This document shows positions 1 to 8,182 of a stretch of DNA of 41,879 bases, in pieces. A program made the position numbers and the translations under genes. The notes beneath the pieces are model-generated. The model saw only the letters and a program-made list of their open reading frames with translations. It was not told the origin of the DNA and ran no database searches. Source of the stretch: Opitutales bacterium (lineage in GTDB: Bacteria > Verrucomicrobiota > Verrucomicrobiia > Opitutales > UBA953); the NCBI GenBank assembly GCA_024697185.1, contig JAILGB010000015.1:1-41879 (forward strand). The letters run 5' to 3'. Position 1 is the stretch's first letter. Each line of letters opens with the position of its first letter.

Positions 1-390
1 GCAAACCCATTCAATTTTGTCGGTTTTGTTCCTAAACTTCTCCCTGTCGTAGCAAGTTTCATCTATTTTATCGAAGGCCGTTTCGCCTGATTTGCTTTCC
101 GTTTTTGAGACTTTTTCTATCTCATACACATTCAGATTGTCCATGTACGGCTCATGGTCTTTGAGCCAAGGAAAATTCTTTGTGCGGTCGTAGCACTCGC
201 CGCTCATAATGCGTTTCAAACGTTTGGTCGTCACGTCGTAAGCAATGCCGTTGGGGTTTGTGTCTGTTACTTCGTTGTTGGTGCAGAGGATGAATTTGCG
301 GTTGCCGCCATCTTCCTTGTTCAGTTCCATCACGGCTTGACCAGTTGTGCCGGAGCCGGCGAAGAAGTCGAGAACAATAAAATTCTTTTT
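1..390 (-). pseudogene. Detached C-terminal part of the DNA methyltransferase (other frame, runs off the window)
   Basis: This 130-codon open stretch continues the methyltransferase at 330-1562 in a different frame and is still open at the window edge. It begins with the S-adenosylmethionine-binding motif I (LDFFAGSGTTGQAV), followed by a segment (NRKFILCTNNE...YDVTTKRLKRIM) typical of the C-terminus of beta-class adenine methyltransferases. A stop codon at 391-393 closes the frame upstream and no start codon precedes motif I, so it cannot be translated alone. One extra A in the A7 run (386-392 as T on the + strand) would join it in frame to the upstream part. It is therefore the 3' half of a single broken or phase-variable gene. 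Any partner restriction gene would lie beyond position 1. Confidence 0.8.
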
Positions 391-1562
391 TTAATAAGAT
401 TAATACAAAATTCAATTAATTCAATTGGCTTTGGATTTGCGAATAAATTCTTTTCAGAAAAAATACTATTAAACAATACAGTACCTTTTCCATTTTGAAA
501 ATCATCTAACCACAATTTTTCATATTGATACTTATTTTGATCTTCATCTTGATTGTAATAATGTTTTATATAAATAACACCATCTTTTGCATATAAATCC
601 TTATTATCTGCATCAAATTTCTTCTTACTCCACATCCAACGACCCTCTTTATTTTGATGTGTTTTAGGAAGAATTTTTTGTTTATAAACTTTTGGTTCAT
701 TATATGTAAAAAGTCCGTTTTCTAACTCATAAATTGGATACCATAAATTAGGTCTCGCTTCACGAGTTCCATGCGGTCCATTATCTTGTAATGGAACAAT
801 ATAGAACTTGCCTCTTTGATCTTCATACGGATATTTTTTTTCTCCAACTATTTTCTTTTGAAGTGATACTTCTTTTTTTTGTTTTGCAAAAATTATTAAA
901 TAATCACAAATTGTTTGCAATTCAGCTTCTCCTTTTGTTGTTGCAGATCCACGGGTTTTTCTTGGTGCAAGTCCTATAAAATTCTCCTCCCCAAAAACCT
1001 CATCAAACAGACATTTCACGTATGCTTGGTTCTTATCGTCGATGCTGCAAAAAATTACACCCTCGGGAGTGAGCAGACGTTTCGCCAATTGCAATCGAGA
1101 ATAGAGCATCGAAAGCAGATTGTCGCGCGTGATGGAGTTGTTGTAATTGGTTTGCGCAAACTCGCCCATGTTGTCCTTGCCGTATGGCGGGTCGATGTAG
1201 ATAACGTCGATTTTGCCCTTGTGGGTAATCAACAGATTTTGCAAGGCATCATAGTTGTCGCCGATAATCAACTCATGCGTCGGACGATTCTTGTCATTAA
1301 CAAACGACAGTTTTTTGTTCTTTACTTTGTATTTGATGTCGTTTGAAATCTTCTCCAAACGTTTGTCGAAATGAAAACCGGTACGTTTGTATGTTGTTCC
1401 GAGCGCGGCGATGTTGAGAGCCTCCGTCTCCGTTTCGGCATTTTGTATCAATTTTTTGAGCAAATCGGCATTGGATTGCTCAATGATTTGGTCGGTAACG
1501 CGTTTCTCAATATTGTCGATGAGTTGTTTTTTATATTCTTCCAAATTAGAATTTTCTGACAT
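330..1562 (-). CDS. Beta-class (type III Mod-like) adenine-specific DNA methyltransferase, frameshifted
   Basis: The protein would methylate adenine in a short DNA target, probably as the Mod subunit of a type III restriction-modification system. The catalytic motif IV, DPPYGKD, is at residues 124-130, preceded by the family N-terminus (HELIIGDNYDALQNLL). In this beta-type order the target-recognition region (about residues 200-380) follows motif IV and motif I should come last. Motif I is instead in another frame: after CINLIKKR the ORF reads out of frame and stops at 330. The break lies at the A7 run 386-392. DNA for the recognition region (about 380-960) is far more AT-rich than its flanks, suggesting replacement by recombination. 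There is no clear Shine-Dalgarno sequence, and the gene contains no GTTCCCGC octamer, unlike its GC-rich neighbours. Slippage at the run could restore function; a sequencing error is the alternative. Confidence 0.85.
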   Translation of the reverse strand: MSENSNLEEYKKQLIDNIEKRVTDQIIEQSNADLLKKLIQNAETETEALNIAALGTTYKRTGFHFDKRLEKISNDIKYKVKNKKLSFVNDKNRPTHELIIGDNYDALQNLLITHKGKIDVIYIDPPYGKDNMGEFAQTNYNNSITRDNLLSMLYSRLQLAKRLLTPEGVIFCSIDDKNQAYVKCLFDEVFGEENFIGLAPRKTRGSATTKGEAELQTICDYLIIFAKQKKEVSLQKKIVGEKKYPYEDQRGKFYIVPLQDNGPHGTREARPNLWYPIYELENGLFTYNEPKVYKQKILPKTHQNKEGRWMWSKKKFDADNKDLYAKDGVIYIKHYYNQDEDQNKYQYEKLWLDDFQNGKGTVLFNSIFSEKNLFANPKPIELIEFCINLIKKRILLFSTSSPAPAQLVKP

Positions 1563-1611
1563 AGGGCTTGCAGGGATTAAGGGCTAAATACCCCGCAATT
1601 CTACTAATATC

Positions 1612-1680
1612 CAAAAAAAAAAACGCAAGACTTTTTTTCGCCTTTAAGGGACAAAAAGTTCCACGTTGCCCAACTTGCGT
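1612..1680 (-). terminator. Possible terminator after the DUF5131 gene
   Basis: ACGCAAG (1623-1629) pairs with CTTGCGT (1674-1680) and, read on the minus strand, is followed by a long T run (1612-1622). The 44-nt loop is long, so efficiency is uncertain. It would end the five-gene efflux operon. Confidence 0.4.
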
Positions 1681-1696
1681 TCCCGCGAGATTTTGG

Positions 1697-1720
1697 CGTT
1701 CCCGTGGGGTTTCGGGAACG
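1697..1720. repeat. Inverted pair of the CGTTCCCG motif directly after the DUF5131 stop codon
   Basis: CGTTCCCG (1697-1704) faces CGGGAACG (1713-1720) across an 8-nt loop; the flanking ATTTT and AAAAT extend the symmetry. The right arm abuts the stop codon at 1721-1723. Another exact octamer follows at 1679-1686. Confidence 0.7.
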
Positions 1721-2545
1721 TTAAAATTTGCATTTGCCGCAGTTGCGGCAGCCGTTGCATTGGGCGTTTCGCGGGCAGGTGGCGCAGCGGGGGTTCATTC
1801 GCGGGAGCGTTGCGGGATCGCTTGGCGGGAACGAGAGATTGCTGCGTGCGGCTTGGATTCTTTGGTAGGCTTTGCAAATGTGATATTCTCTGCCGTCTTT
1901 GACAAAGACGTTCCCGGTGCCAAAAAATTCAAACGGGACTTTGTGCCGGGCGCATTGTTCGCTGAGGGATTTGACCCATTCGTAATGGAGCGGTCGGGTT
2001 CCCTCGTAGTTTTCGCCGTCGGCATAGACAAATTCGATTTTAGCGCTCGCCAGATAGGTTTCGAGATTGACGGGAGCGATAAAGGGTGCGACCATAACGC
2101 CTTTGTGGGCGGCGGGAACGGCGAGGAGGATGGGGATGCGTTCGTCCGCCCGTTTTTGATTTTCAGCCGTGATCGTCAGTGTGACATTGGGATAGCCGCT
2201 GTCGCCCCAGTCGGGCGGCAGGCATTCGCGAATGCGGTTGGCGCGTTTGGTGATGAGAAAAAACTCGAGATCCTGGCGGGTTTTCATCATCTGCCAGCAT
2301 TCTTCCCGCCATTTGTCGGCTTCTTCGAGAAAAAAGTCGCTGGTCAGGCAGACGTGAACTTGCGTTCCCGCGGGCACTTTGTAGGCTTTGTCGCGGGAAC
2401 GCGCCACGGGGAGATAAAAATTTGTTTTTACCTTATAAATCTTGGAGCCGTCGTTCCCGCGCGTTTTGTCGAGATAATACATGTAGCAGTTTTCGCAACC
2501 TTCGGAAAACTTGCGACAGCCGTGCCATGGATTCCAGGTGAACAT
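1721..2545 (-). CDS. DUF5131 / phage Gp37-Gp68 family protein
   Basis: This 274-residue protein begins with the family signature WNPWHGCRKFSEGCENCYM (residues 4-22), whose three cysteines resemble a metal- or Fe-S-binding motif. Further family-like blocks follow (LTSDFFLEEADKWREECW; FFLITKRANRI, near 97-107). The C-terminus is a second cysteine cluster, with seven cysteines in the last 30 residues (CATCPRNAQCNGCRNCGKC), suggesting an added metal-binding tail. Members occur in phages and bacteria and their biochemistry is poorly known; a radical-SAM-like activity is a guess. It starts 6 bp after tolC, so it is the last gene of the efflux operon, although no functional link is evident. There is no Shine-Dalgarno sequence. 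The family assignment is fairly sure; function is unknown. Confidence 0.75.
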   Translation of the reverse strand: MFTWNPWHGCRKFSEGCENCYMYYLDKTRGNDGSKIYKVKTNFYLPVARSRDKAYKVPAGTQVHVCLTSDFFLEEADKWREECWQMMKTRQDLEFFLITKRANRIRECLPPDWGDSGYPNVTLTITAENQKRADERIPILLAVPAAHKGVMVAPFIAPVNLETYLASAKIEFVYADGENYEGTRPLHYEWVKSLSEQCARHKVPFEFFGTGNVFVKDGREYHICKAYQRIQAARSNLSFPPSDPATLPRMNPRCATCPRNAQCNGCRNCGKCKF

Positions 2546-2551
2546 TTGGCG

Positions 2552-3907
2552 TTATTCGCCGATCAGGAGGGCGACCTGTGCGAGGGCGTCGAGATAATCG
2601 TATTGTGCGGAGACGAGGGCGGCGGAGGCTTCTGTCAGGGAGACTTGGGCATCGGTGCGGTCGAGCGATGAGGCTTTGCCGACATTAAACTGTTCGGTGA
2701 CGATGTCCAAGTTTTGCGCGGCGGCTTTTTGGGAGAGTTTTGCCACGTCCGTTTGTTTGCGGGAACGGGAGAGGATGAGTTCCGCCTCGGTCAGTTTTGC
2801 GAAAAGACTTTGTTCGTATTCGGCGACTTTGCTGCGGGCGATGCGGAGTTGCGCGACGGCGTTTTCGATGGCGCGCATGTTGCGTCCGCCGTTAAAGATA
2901 TTTTGAACCGCCGTTCCCGCGCCGACGATGTTCCAGACGTGGGGCATATCGAGATTGTTGCCGGTCAGAGCGGCGCTGACGCTGATGCCGAGATTGGGAT
3001 AAAGATCGGCGATCGTTTTGTCGAGATAGGCCGATGCCGCCGCTTCTTGGGCTCGCAGGACGGCAAATCCCGGTTCGCGTTCCCGCGCGATTTTCATCAG
3101 TTCTTCGACGTCTTCCGGGAAGACTTTGAGTTTTCCCGGCCCCAGTTCAAATTCGGGGGATTCGGCGAGTCCGAGTTCGAGATTGAGTTTTGCCCGCGCC
3201 GTTTTGACGGTATTGGCAGTCGAGATATTTGCCAAGACGGCGTTGTTGTAATCGACTTCCGCCTTGGTGCAATCGTATTTGGTGCCTTTGCCCGCTTCGT
3301 AGCGCGAATTCATTTGTTCGGCGTGCTTGCGATATTGCTCAACAGATTGGAGGGCGACTTCGTTGAGCTCGACCGCGCGACGAAGTTCAAAATAAGCTTT
3401 GCGGACATTAAAACGGATTTGGTTTTCGGCGAGAACGAGCTCCTGTTCCGCGGCGAGCAATTGGGCGACGGCGCGTTGGAGTTTTGCGTCGGTTTTGCCA
3501 AAATCATAGACGAGCAGATCCAGTTCGAGCCCCATGCGGGTCGTTCCCGCGGAGTGTCCGCTCTGTCCGTGACGGCTGACATTGTTGGTCTGCCGCAAAT
3601 AGGATGCCGAGGCGTCAACGGTCGGATAATAGTCCGCACGAATGTCCTTGACCGCCAGTTGGGCGATGATCACCGCCTGACGCGCCTGAAAAATTTTGGG
3701 ATTGGCTTCAAGCGCGATCGCTTCCAGGGCTTCCAGGTTTAGAGTTTTACCGAAGACTTCAAACTCGGAAAAATGAACCGTGCGTTCGCCGTGCAGGCGT
3801 TTTTCGATATCTTGTTGTTGCACTTCCCGCGCCTGGCGAACCGTTTCGCAGGCGGAGAAAATCAGCAGGGGCGTCAGCGCCAGTGCCGCTAAAAGTTTTT
3901 TTGTCAT
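2552..3907 (-). CDS. TolC/OprM-type outer-membrane efflux channel
   Basis: This 451-residue outer-membrane factor would form the trimeric exit duct of the tripartite pump encoded just upstream. The N-terminus is a signal sequence ending in FSAC (Cys20), a near-lipobox, so it may be a lipoprotein like OprM. Two internally similar halves rich in long helices follow, with typical outer-membrane-efflux segments such as ANPKIFQARQAV, YYPTVDASASY and, in the second half, DLYPNLGISVSAALTG and QFNVGKASSLDRTDAQVSL. It starts 3 bp after the RND pump gene and ends 6 bp before the DUF5131 gene. No Shine-Dalgarno sequence is visible; the leader is nearly all A/T. The family assignment is secure but the transported substrate cannot be told. 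Confidence 0.93.
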   Translation of the reverse strand: MTKKLLAALALTPLLIFSACETVRQAREVQQQDIEKRLHGERTVHFSEFEVFGKTLNLEALEAIALEANPKIFQARQAVIIAQLAVKDIRADYYPTVDASASYLRQTNNVSRHGQSGHSAGTTRMGLELDLLVYDFGKTDAKLQRAVAQLLAAEQELVLAENQIRFNVRKAYFELRRAVELNEVALQSVEQYRKHAEQMNSRYEAGKGTKYDCTKAEVDYNNAVLANISTANTVKTARAKLNLELGLAESPEFELGPGKLKVFPEDVEELMKIAREREPGFAVLRAQEAAASAYLDKTIADLYPNLGISVSAALTGNNLDMPHVWNIVGAGTAVQNIFNGGRNMRAIENAVAQLRIARSKVAEYEQSLFAKLTEAELILSRSRKQTDVAKLSQKAAAQNLDIVTEQFNVGKASSLDRTDAQVSLTEASAALVSAQYDYLDALAQVALLIGE

Positions 3908-3910
3908 ATT

Positions 3911-6900
3911 TTATTTATATTTTTTAAATTCATCCGGAGTATCGAGGAGAACGGCGGGAACGTTTGCCTTGCGAACCGTTTCGCGCATTCTGGAAAACAG
4001 GGAATAGAGCGCGGGAGCGAACATGATCCCGACCAATGTCGCCAAGAGCATCCCGCTAAATGTCGTGATGCCGATCGCCCGGCGGGAACCGGCGCCCGCA
4101 CCTGTCGCGATGACAAGCGGGAACACGCCGAACAAAAACGACCACGCCGTCATCAAAACCGCACGGAAACGCAAACCGGCGCCCATCAAAGCCGCGTCGT
4201 GAATGTTGTAGCCCGCCTCATGGGACTGTTTTGAAAACTCGATCATCAAAATGGCATTTTTTGCCGACAAGCCAATCAGCATCACCATGCCCAATTGCGC
4301 ATAAACCGACAAAGAAAGTCCCGCCAGCCAAAGGCCGACAAAGGCGCCCAAAATCGGCACCGCCACCGTCAGCATGACCGGCATCGGGATCGTCCAACTC
4401 TCGTATTGCGCCACTAAGAAGAAATAAGCGAACAAAAGCGCCAAGCCCATAATGATCATCAGCTGGCCCTGGTTTTGGCGTTCCTGATAACTTTGTCCCT
4501 TCCATTCAAAATGGAAGCCGGTCGGGAGCGTCATCTTGCTGAGCGACTCCATCATCTCACCCGACGAAACACCGTTGGCGGGCTGGATGGAAATGTCCGC
4601 AGAGGTCAGTTTGTTAAAGCGCTGGATCTCCGTCGGCCCCACCATGTAATGAATCGTCGCCAACGCCGAAAGCGGCACCATCTCTCCCGAGGCGTTGCCG
4701 ACGAGAATCGAACAAATGTCGTCCTGGGTCACACGAAAAGATTTTTCCGCCTGCATTTTTACATAAAACGCGTCGCCGGCGTAATTGAAATCGTTGATGT
4801 AAAACGACGCCAGCTGACTTTGCAACGCGGAAAAAATCGAGCCCACGGGAACGCCGAGCGTCTCCGCCTTGGTGCGGTCGATTTCCAGCTCCAACTGCAT
4901 CGTGTCCGCATTGTAGGCGCTCGAAGCGCGACGGACGGTCGGCCAGGAATTGATCTCGGCGACGACTTCCTTGACGATTTTTGAAAACTCCACGGCGTCA
5001 ACATCGCCTTCGCCGCAAAGCACCGCCGAAACGCCGCCGACCGCACCCAGTCCCATAATTGCCGGCGGAGTGAAAAATACGATGTTCGCTTCGGGAATAT
5101 CCGCCACGCCCGCCTGCAATTTGCCGACGATACTCGACAGCTGCAAATCCGCCGTCTTGCGCTTATCCCAAGAATCCAAACGCACAAAACCCATCGCGAC
5201 ATGTTCGCCGTTGCCGCTCATCATCGAATGCCCCGGCATCATCATCACACCCTCGACGCCGGCGACTCTCATAATGCGTTCCCGCACCCGTTCCAATGTC
5301 GCCTGCGTCCGGACCGTCGAAGCGCCCGGAGCCAGTTCGATATTCATCATCACCATGCCCTTGTCCTCTTCCGGCAAAAACGAGCCCGGCACAACTTGGG
5401 AAATCCCCCAAATCGCCAAACAGATGCCCGCAAAAAGCGCGATCGTCAGTCCCGCGCGCTTGACTAAAGTATTAACGCAGGCGAGATAAGCGCGCTTGAA
5501 GCTGTCCAAAATCCAGTTGAACGGCTTGAAAACCACGGGAACGACTGTTGACGGAGGACGCAAAATCAATGCGCAAAGCGCCGGCGAAAGCGTCATCGCC
5601 ACCGTCGTCGAAAGAATCAGCGCGATACACATCGTAACAGAAAACTGCATATAAATCTCGCCGACCATGCCGCCATAAAACGCCAGCGGCACATAACAGG
5701 AAATCGTCACCAATGTTGTCGCGATGATCGCTCCCGTAATCTGCTTCATGCTTTTGAGCGCCGCCTGCTTTGGCGAAAGCCGTTCCCGCAGCATCAGCGA
5801 CTGGCAGTTTTCGACGACGACAATGGCGTCGTCCACCAGGGAGCCGATGACCAGAATCAGACCGAACATCGACAGCACATTGATGCTGTATTCCATCAAA
5901 TACATAAAGGTGAAGGTGCCGATCAGGGCGACCGGGATCGCCAGTGCGGGAACGAGCGTCGCACGCCAATCCTGCAAAAACACATAGGTGACCAAAATCA
6001 CCAATGCCAACGCCACGACAATCGTAATGACAATCTCCCGCAAAGTGACGAGAATAAATTTTGTCGGGTCGTTGGCGACAACATAGGTCACACCATCCGG
6101 GAAACGCTCCGACATTTCTTTGAGCACCGCCTTCACGCCGTTCATCGTCTCGAGGGCGTTGGAATCGTTGTTGCGGTAAACGACAAGACCGCAGGCGCGC
6201 TTGCCGTCGCAAACGCCGCGTCCCGTGTAGCTCCTGGCACCCAGCTCCACATCGGCAATGTCCTTCAATCGCAAAATCGAACCGTCCGCCGCGGAACGGA
6301 TAACGATGTCCCCGAACTCCTCCGCCGTCTTCAAGCGACCTTGGACATTGATTTTAAACTGCAAAAATTCGTTGCCCTGCTCCGCGCCCAGCGTTCCCGC
6401 CGCCGCCTGGATATTTTGAGACTGGACAGCAGATGAAATGTCACCGATCTTCACGCCCAAACCCGCCATACGCAACGGATCAAGCCAAATGCGCATCGAA
6501 TAGACGTCACCGCCCATCACATCCGCCGACGAAACGCCGTTCACGCGCGAAACCGCATCCGCCACCGTCGTCGAAATATAGTTGTTGAGCTGCATCGAAC
6601 TCATGACCGATTCGTCCGTGCTAAACGAAAAAACGCCCAACATATCGCTGCTGCGCTTGCGGACGCGAACGCCGGTGCGCTGCACTTCGCTCGGCAGTTT
6701 CGCCTCCGCCGCCTTGATCGCATTTTGGACATTGACCATCGCGATATCGTCGTCCACGCCCGTTTTAAAAGTGATACTGCAGTTGTAGCGGCCGTCATTT
6801 GAGCATGTTGAGGAAAAATAAATCATATCCTCCACGCCATTGATTTCGGAGTCCAACTGCGTCGCGATGACATCCCGCACCGTTTCCGCCGAACAGCCGG

Positions 6901-7051
6901 TATAATTGCAGCTCACATTGATCGACGGCGGTGCGATTTGAGGATATTCCTCGACCGACAGTTTGGTCATACAAAGAGCGCCGGCGATAAAAATCACCAG
7001 ACTGACGACAGCCGCCAGCCGGGGACGCTCGATAAAGATATGCGAAAACAT
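3911..7051 (-). CDS. RND efflux pump inner-membrane subunit (AcrB/MexB, HAE1 family)
   Basis: This 1046-residue proton antiporter has the length and layout of AcrB: TM1 at about 10-30, a large periplasmic porter/docking domain, TM2-6 around 335-495, a second periplasmic domain and TM7-12 at the C-terminus. The proton-relay residues are present: Asp407-Asp408 in GSLVDDAIVVVEN, at the same numbers as in AcrB, and Lys931 in GLSAKNAIL. The N-terminal MFSHIFIERPRLA is also canonical. It probably exports hydrophobic or amphiphilic compounds together with the adaptor (gap 25 bp upstream) and the TolC-like channel (3 bp downstream). The gene carries several GTTCCCGC octamers (for example 5274, 5784, 5944, 6389). 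No regulator gene is adjacent. The assignment is secure; the substrate is unknown. Confidence 0.96.
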   Translation of the reverse strand: MFSHIFIERPRLAAVVSLVIFIAGALCMTKLSVEEYPQIAPPSINVSCNYTGCSAETVRDVIATQLDSEINGVEDMIYFSSTCSNDGRYNCSITFKTGVDDDIAMVNVQNAIKAAEAKLPSEVQRTGVRVRKRSSDMLGVFSFSTDESVMSSMQLNNYISTTVADAVSRVNGVSSADVMGGDVYSMRIWLDPLRMAGLGVKIGDISSAVQSQNIQAAAGTLGAEQGNEFLQFKINVQGRLKTAEEFGDIVIRSAADGSILRLKDIADVELGARSYTGRGVCDGKRACGLVVYRNNDSNALETMNGVKAVLKEMSERFPDGVTYVVANDPTKFILVTLREIVITIVVALALVILVTYVFLQDWRATLVPALAIPVALIGTFTFMYLMEYSINVLSMFGLILVIGSLVDDAIVVVENCQSLMLRERLSPKQAALKSMKQITGAIIATTLVTISCYVPLAFYGGMVGEIYMQFSVTMCIALILSTTVAMTLSPALCALILRPPSTVVPVVFKPFNWILDSFKRAYLACVNTLVKRAGLTIALFAGICLAIWGISQVVPGSFLPEEDKGMVMMNIELAPGASTVRTQATLERVRERIMRVAGVEGVMMMPGHSMMSGNGEHVAMGFVRLDSWDKRKTADLQLSSIVGKLQAGVADIPEANIVFFTPPAIMGLGAVGGVSAVLCGEGDVDAVEFSKIVKEVVAEINSWPTVRRASSAYNADTMQLELEIDRTKAETLGVPVGSIFSALQSQLASFYINDFNYAGDAFYVKMQAEKSFRVTQDDICSILVGNASGEMVPLSALATIHYMVGPTEIQRFNKLTSADISIQPANGVSSGEMMESLSKMTLPTGFHFEWKGQSYQERQNQGQLMIIMGLALLFAYFFLVAQYESWTIPMPVMLTVAVPILGAFVGLWLAGLSLSVYAQLGMVMLIGLSAKNAILMIEFSKQSHEAGYNIHDAALMGAGLRFRAVLMTAWSFLFGVFPLVIATGAGAGSRRAIGITTFSGMLLATLVGIMFAPALYSLFSRMRETVRKANVPAVLLDTPDEFKKYK

Positions 7052-7076
7052 AAAAATCTACTTGGAAATTCGGTAA

Positions 7077-8153
7077 TTATTTTTGAATGACATTGACCGC
7101 CTTGCCGGGAACGACCTTGTGCGTGCCGTCGATTACAATGCGCTCACCCGGTTTTAAGCCTTCTCCGACAAAAAACAAATCCTTTGTCTCGTTGACAACG
7201 GTAATCTTGCGACGGGCGGGAACGTTGTTTTCGTCGAGCACATAAACATAGGCGCCTTCGCGATCATAGAGCATCGCCGACGGGACAAGCGCCGGCGACT
7301 TGCCGCAGTCTTTTGAAACGACGACCGAGAGCGTCGAGCCCGGGACCAGGACATAATCGTCATTTTGGAAAAGCGCATAAACTTGCACCGTATCCGTCGA
7401 AGCGTTGGCGCTGTTGTCGATAAAATCGAGCGTTCCCGCAAGCGGATATTCTTTGCCGTTTGCCAAAATCAAAGAAATTTTTGCCGTCTCACGAAATGTT
7501 TTTTCATCGCCGAAAATCGTCAAAAAATCGCGGTTGGACAACGCGAAACGGGCCCGGATCGGATTGAACTGAACGATTGTCGTCAGTGTTCCGGACGCCG
7601 GCGTCACATAGGTTCCCTCCGGCATTTTGTTCACGCCGACGCGACCGTGGGAACGCGCATAGATTCGCGTATTGTCCAAATCGTCCGTCGCGACGATCAA
7701 ATCCGCCTCCGCGGCGGCGAGCAAAGCCTTGTTGGCTTCGTATTCCGCCAATGCCGAATCAAGCTCGTCCTGCGTCGAAACCTCTTTTTCAAACAGATGC
7801 TTGGTGCGCTCGTAATTTGCCTTGGAATAGCTCACGCGCGCTTTGTATTGGGCAATTTTTGCCTCCGCCGCCCTTTTTGCCGCCACATAACGAATATCAT
7901 CGAGCCGGTAAAGCAATTGTCCGCGCTCGACAAAATCGCCCTCCTTGAAGGCGACTTCCAAGAGATCGCCGCTCACGCGCGAGACCACGGGAACATCCGA
8001 AACCGAGACAATGCGGCCCGGATAACGGCGGACGACATTTTGGACAGCTTCGACAACTTCACCTGCCGCAACCGTCGGCTGCGCCTGGGCAAAAAGCTCC
8101 GGCGTTCCCGCCAAAACCGAGATTACAAATAAAAAAACAATTTTAGATTTCAT
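7077..8153 (-). CDS. RND efflux periplasmic adaptor (AcrA/membrane-fusion protein)
   Basis: This adaptor links the inner-membrane pump to the outer-membrane channel. The start is placed at 8153, giving 358 residues that begin MKSKIVFLFVISVLAGTPELFA, a good signal peptide. A longer frame from 8186 would encode the Shine-Dalgarno-like GAAAGGA as residues, and that site ends about 9 nt before the chosen ATG. After the signal come a biotinyl-lipoyl-like half (RIVSVSDVPVVSRVSGDLLEVAFKEGD split around the hairpin), a long helical hairpin rich in A/E/K (about 80-150), the second lipoyl half (LDNTRIYARSHGRVG) and a beta-barrel domain. There is no lipobox cysteine, so it is probably not lipidated. It lies 29 bp after the GH20 gene and 25 bp before the pump gene. 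Confidence 0.94.
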   Translation of the reverse strand: MKSKIVFLFVISVLAGTPELFAQAQPTVAAGEVVEAVQNVVRRYPGRIVSVSDVPVVSRVSGDLLEVAFKEGDFVERGQLLYRLDDIRYVAAKRAAEAKIAQYKARVSYSKANYERTKHLFEKEVSTQDELDSALAEYEANKALLAAAEADLIVATDDLDNTRIYARSHGRVGVNKMPEGTYVTPASGTLTTIVQFNPIRARFALSNRDFLTIFGDEKTFRETAKISLILANGKEYPLAGTLDFIDNSANASTDTVQVYALFQNDDYVLVPGSTLSVVVSKDCGKSPALVPSAMLYDREGAYVYVLDENNVPARRKITVVNETKDLFFVGEGLKPGERIVIDGTHKVVPGKAVNVIQK

Positions 8154-8182
8154 AAATTTTTGTCCTTTCAAAATTCTTTTCG

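Noticed and set aside
1721-2545. Prophage remnant signalled by the DUF5131 (Gp37/Gp68) gene
   Set aside because: No integrase, structural gene or attachment repeat is nearby, and it has the same octamers as host genes.
1568-2671. 367-residue + strand ORF opposite the DUF5131 gene
   Set aside because: It is antisense to a recognisable family protein, has low-complexity composition and no motif.
2714-3742. 342-residue + strand ORF opposite tolC
   Set aside because: A shadow of the tolC codon pattern; no domain recognisable.
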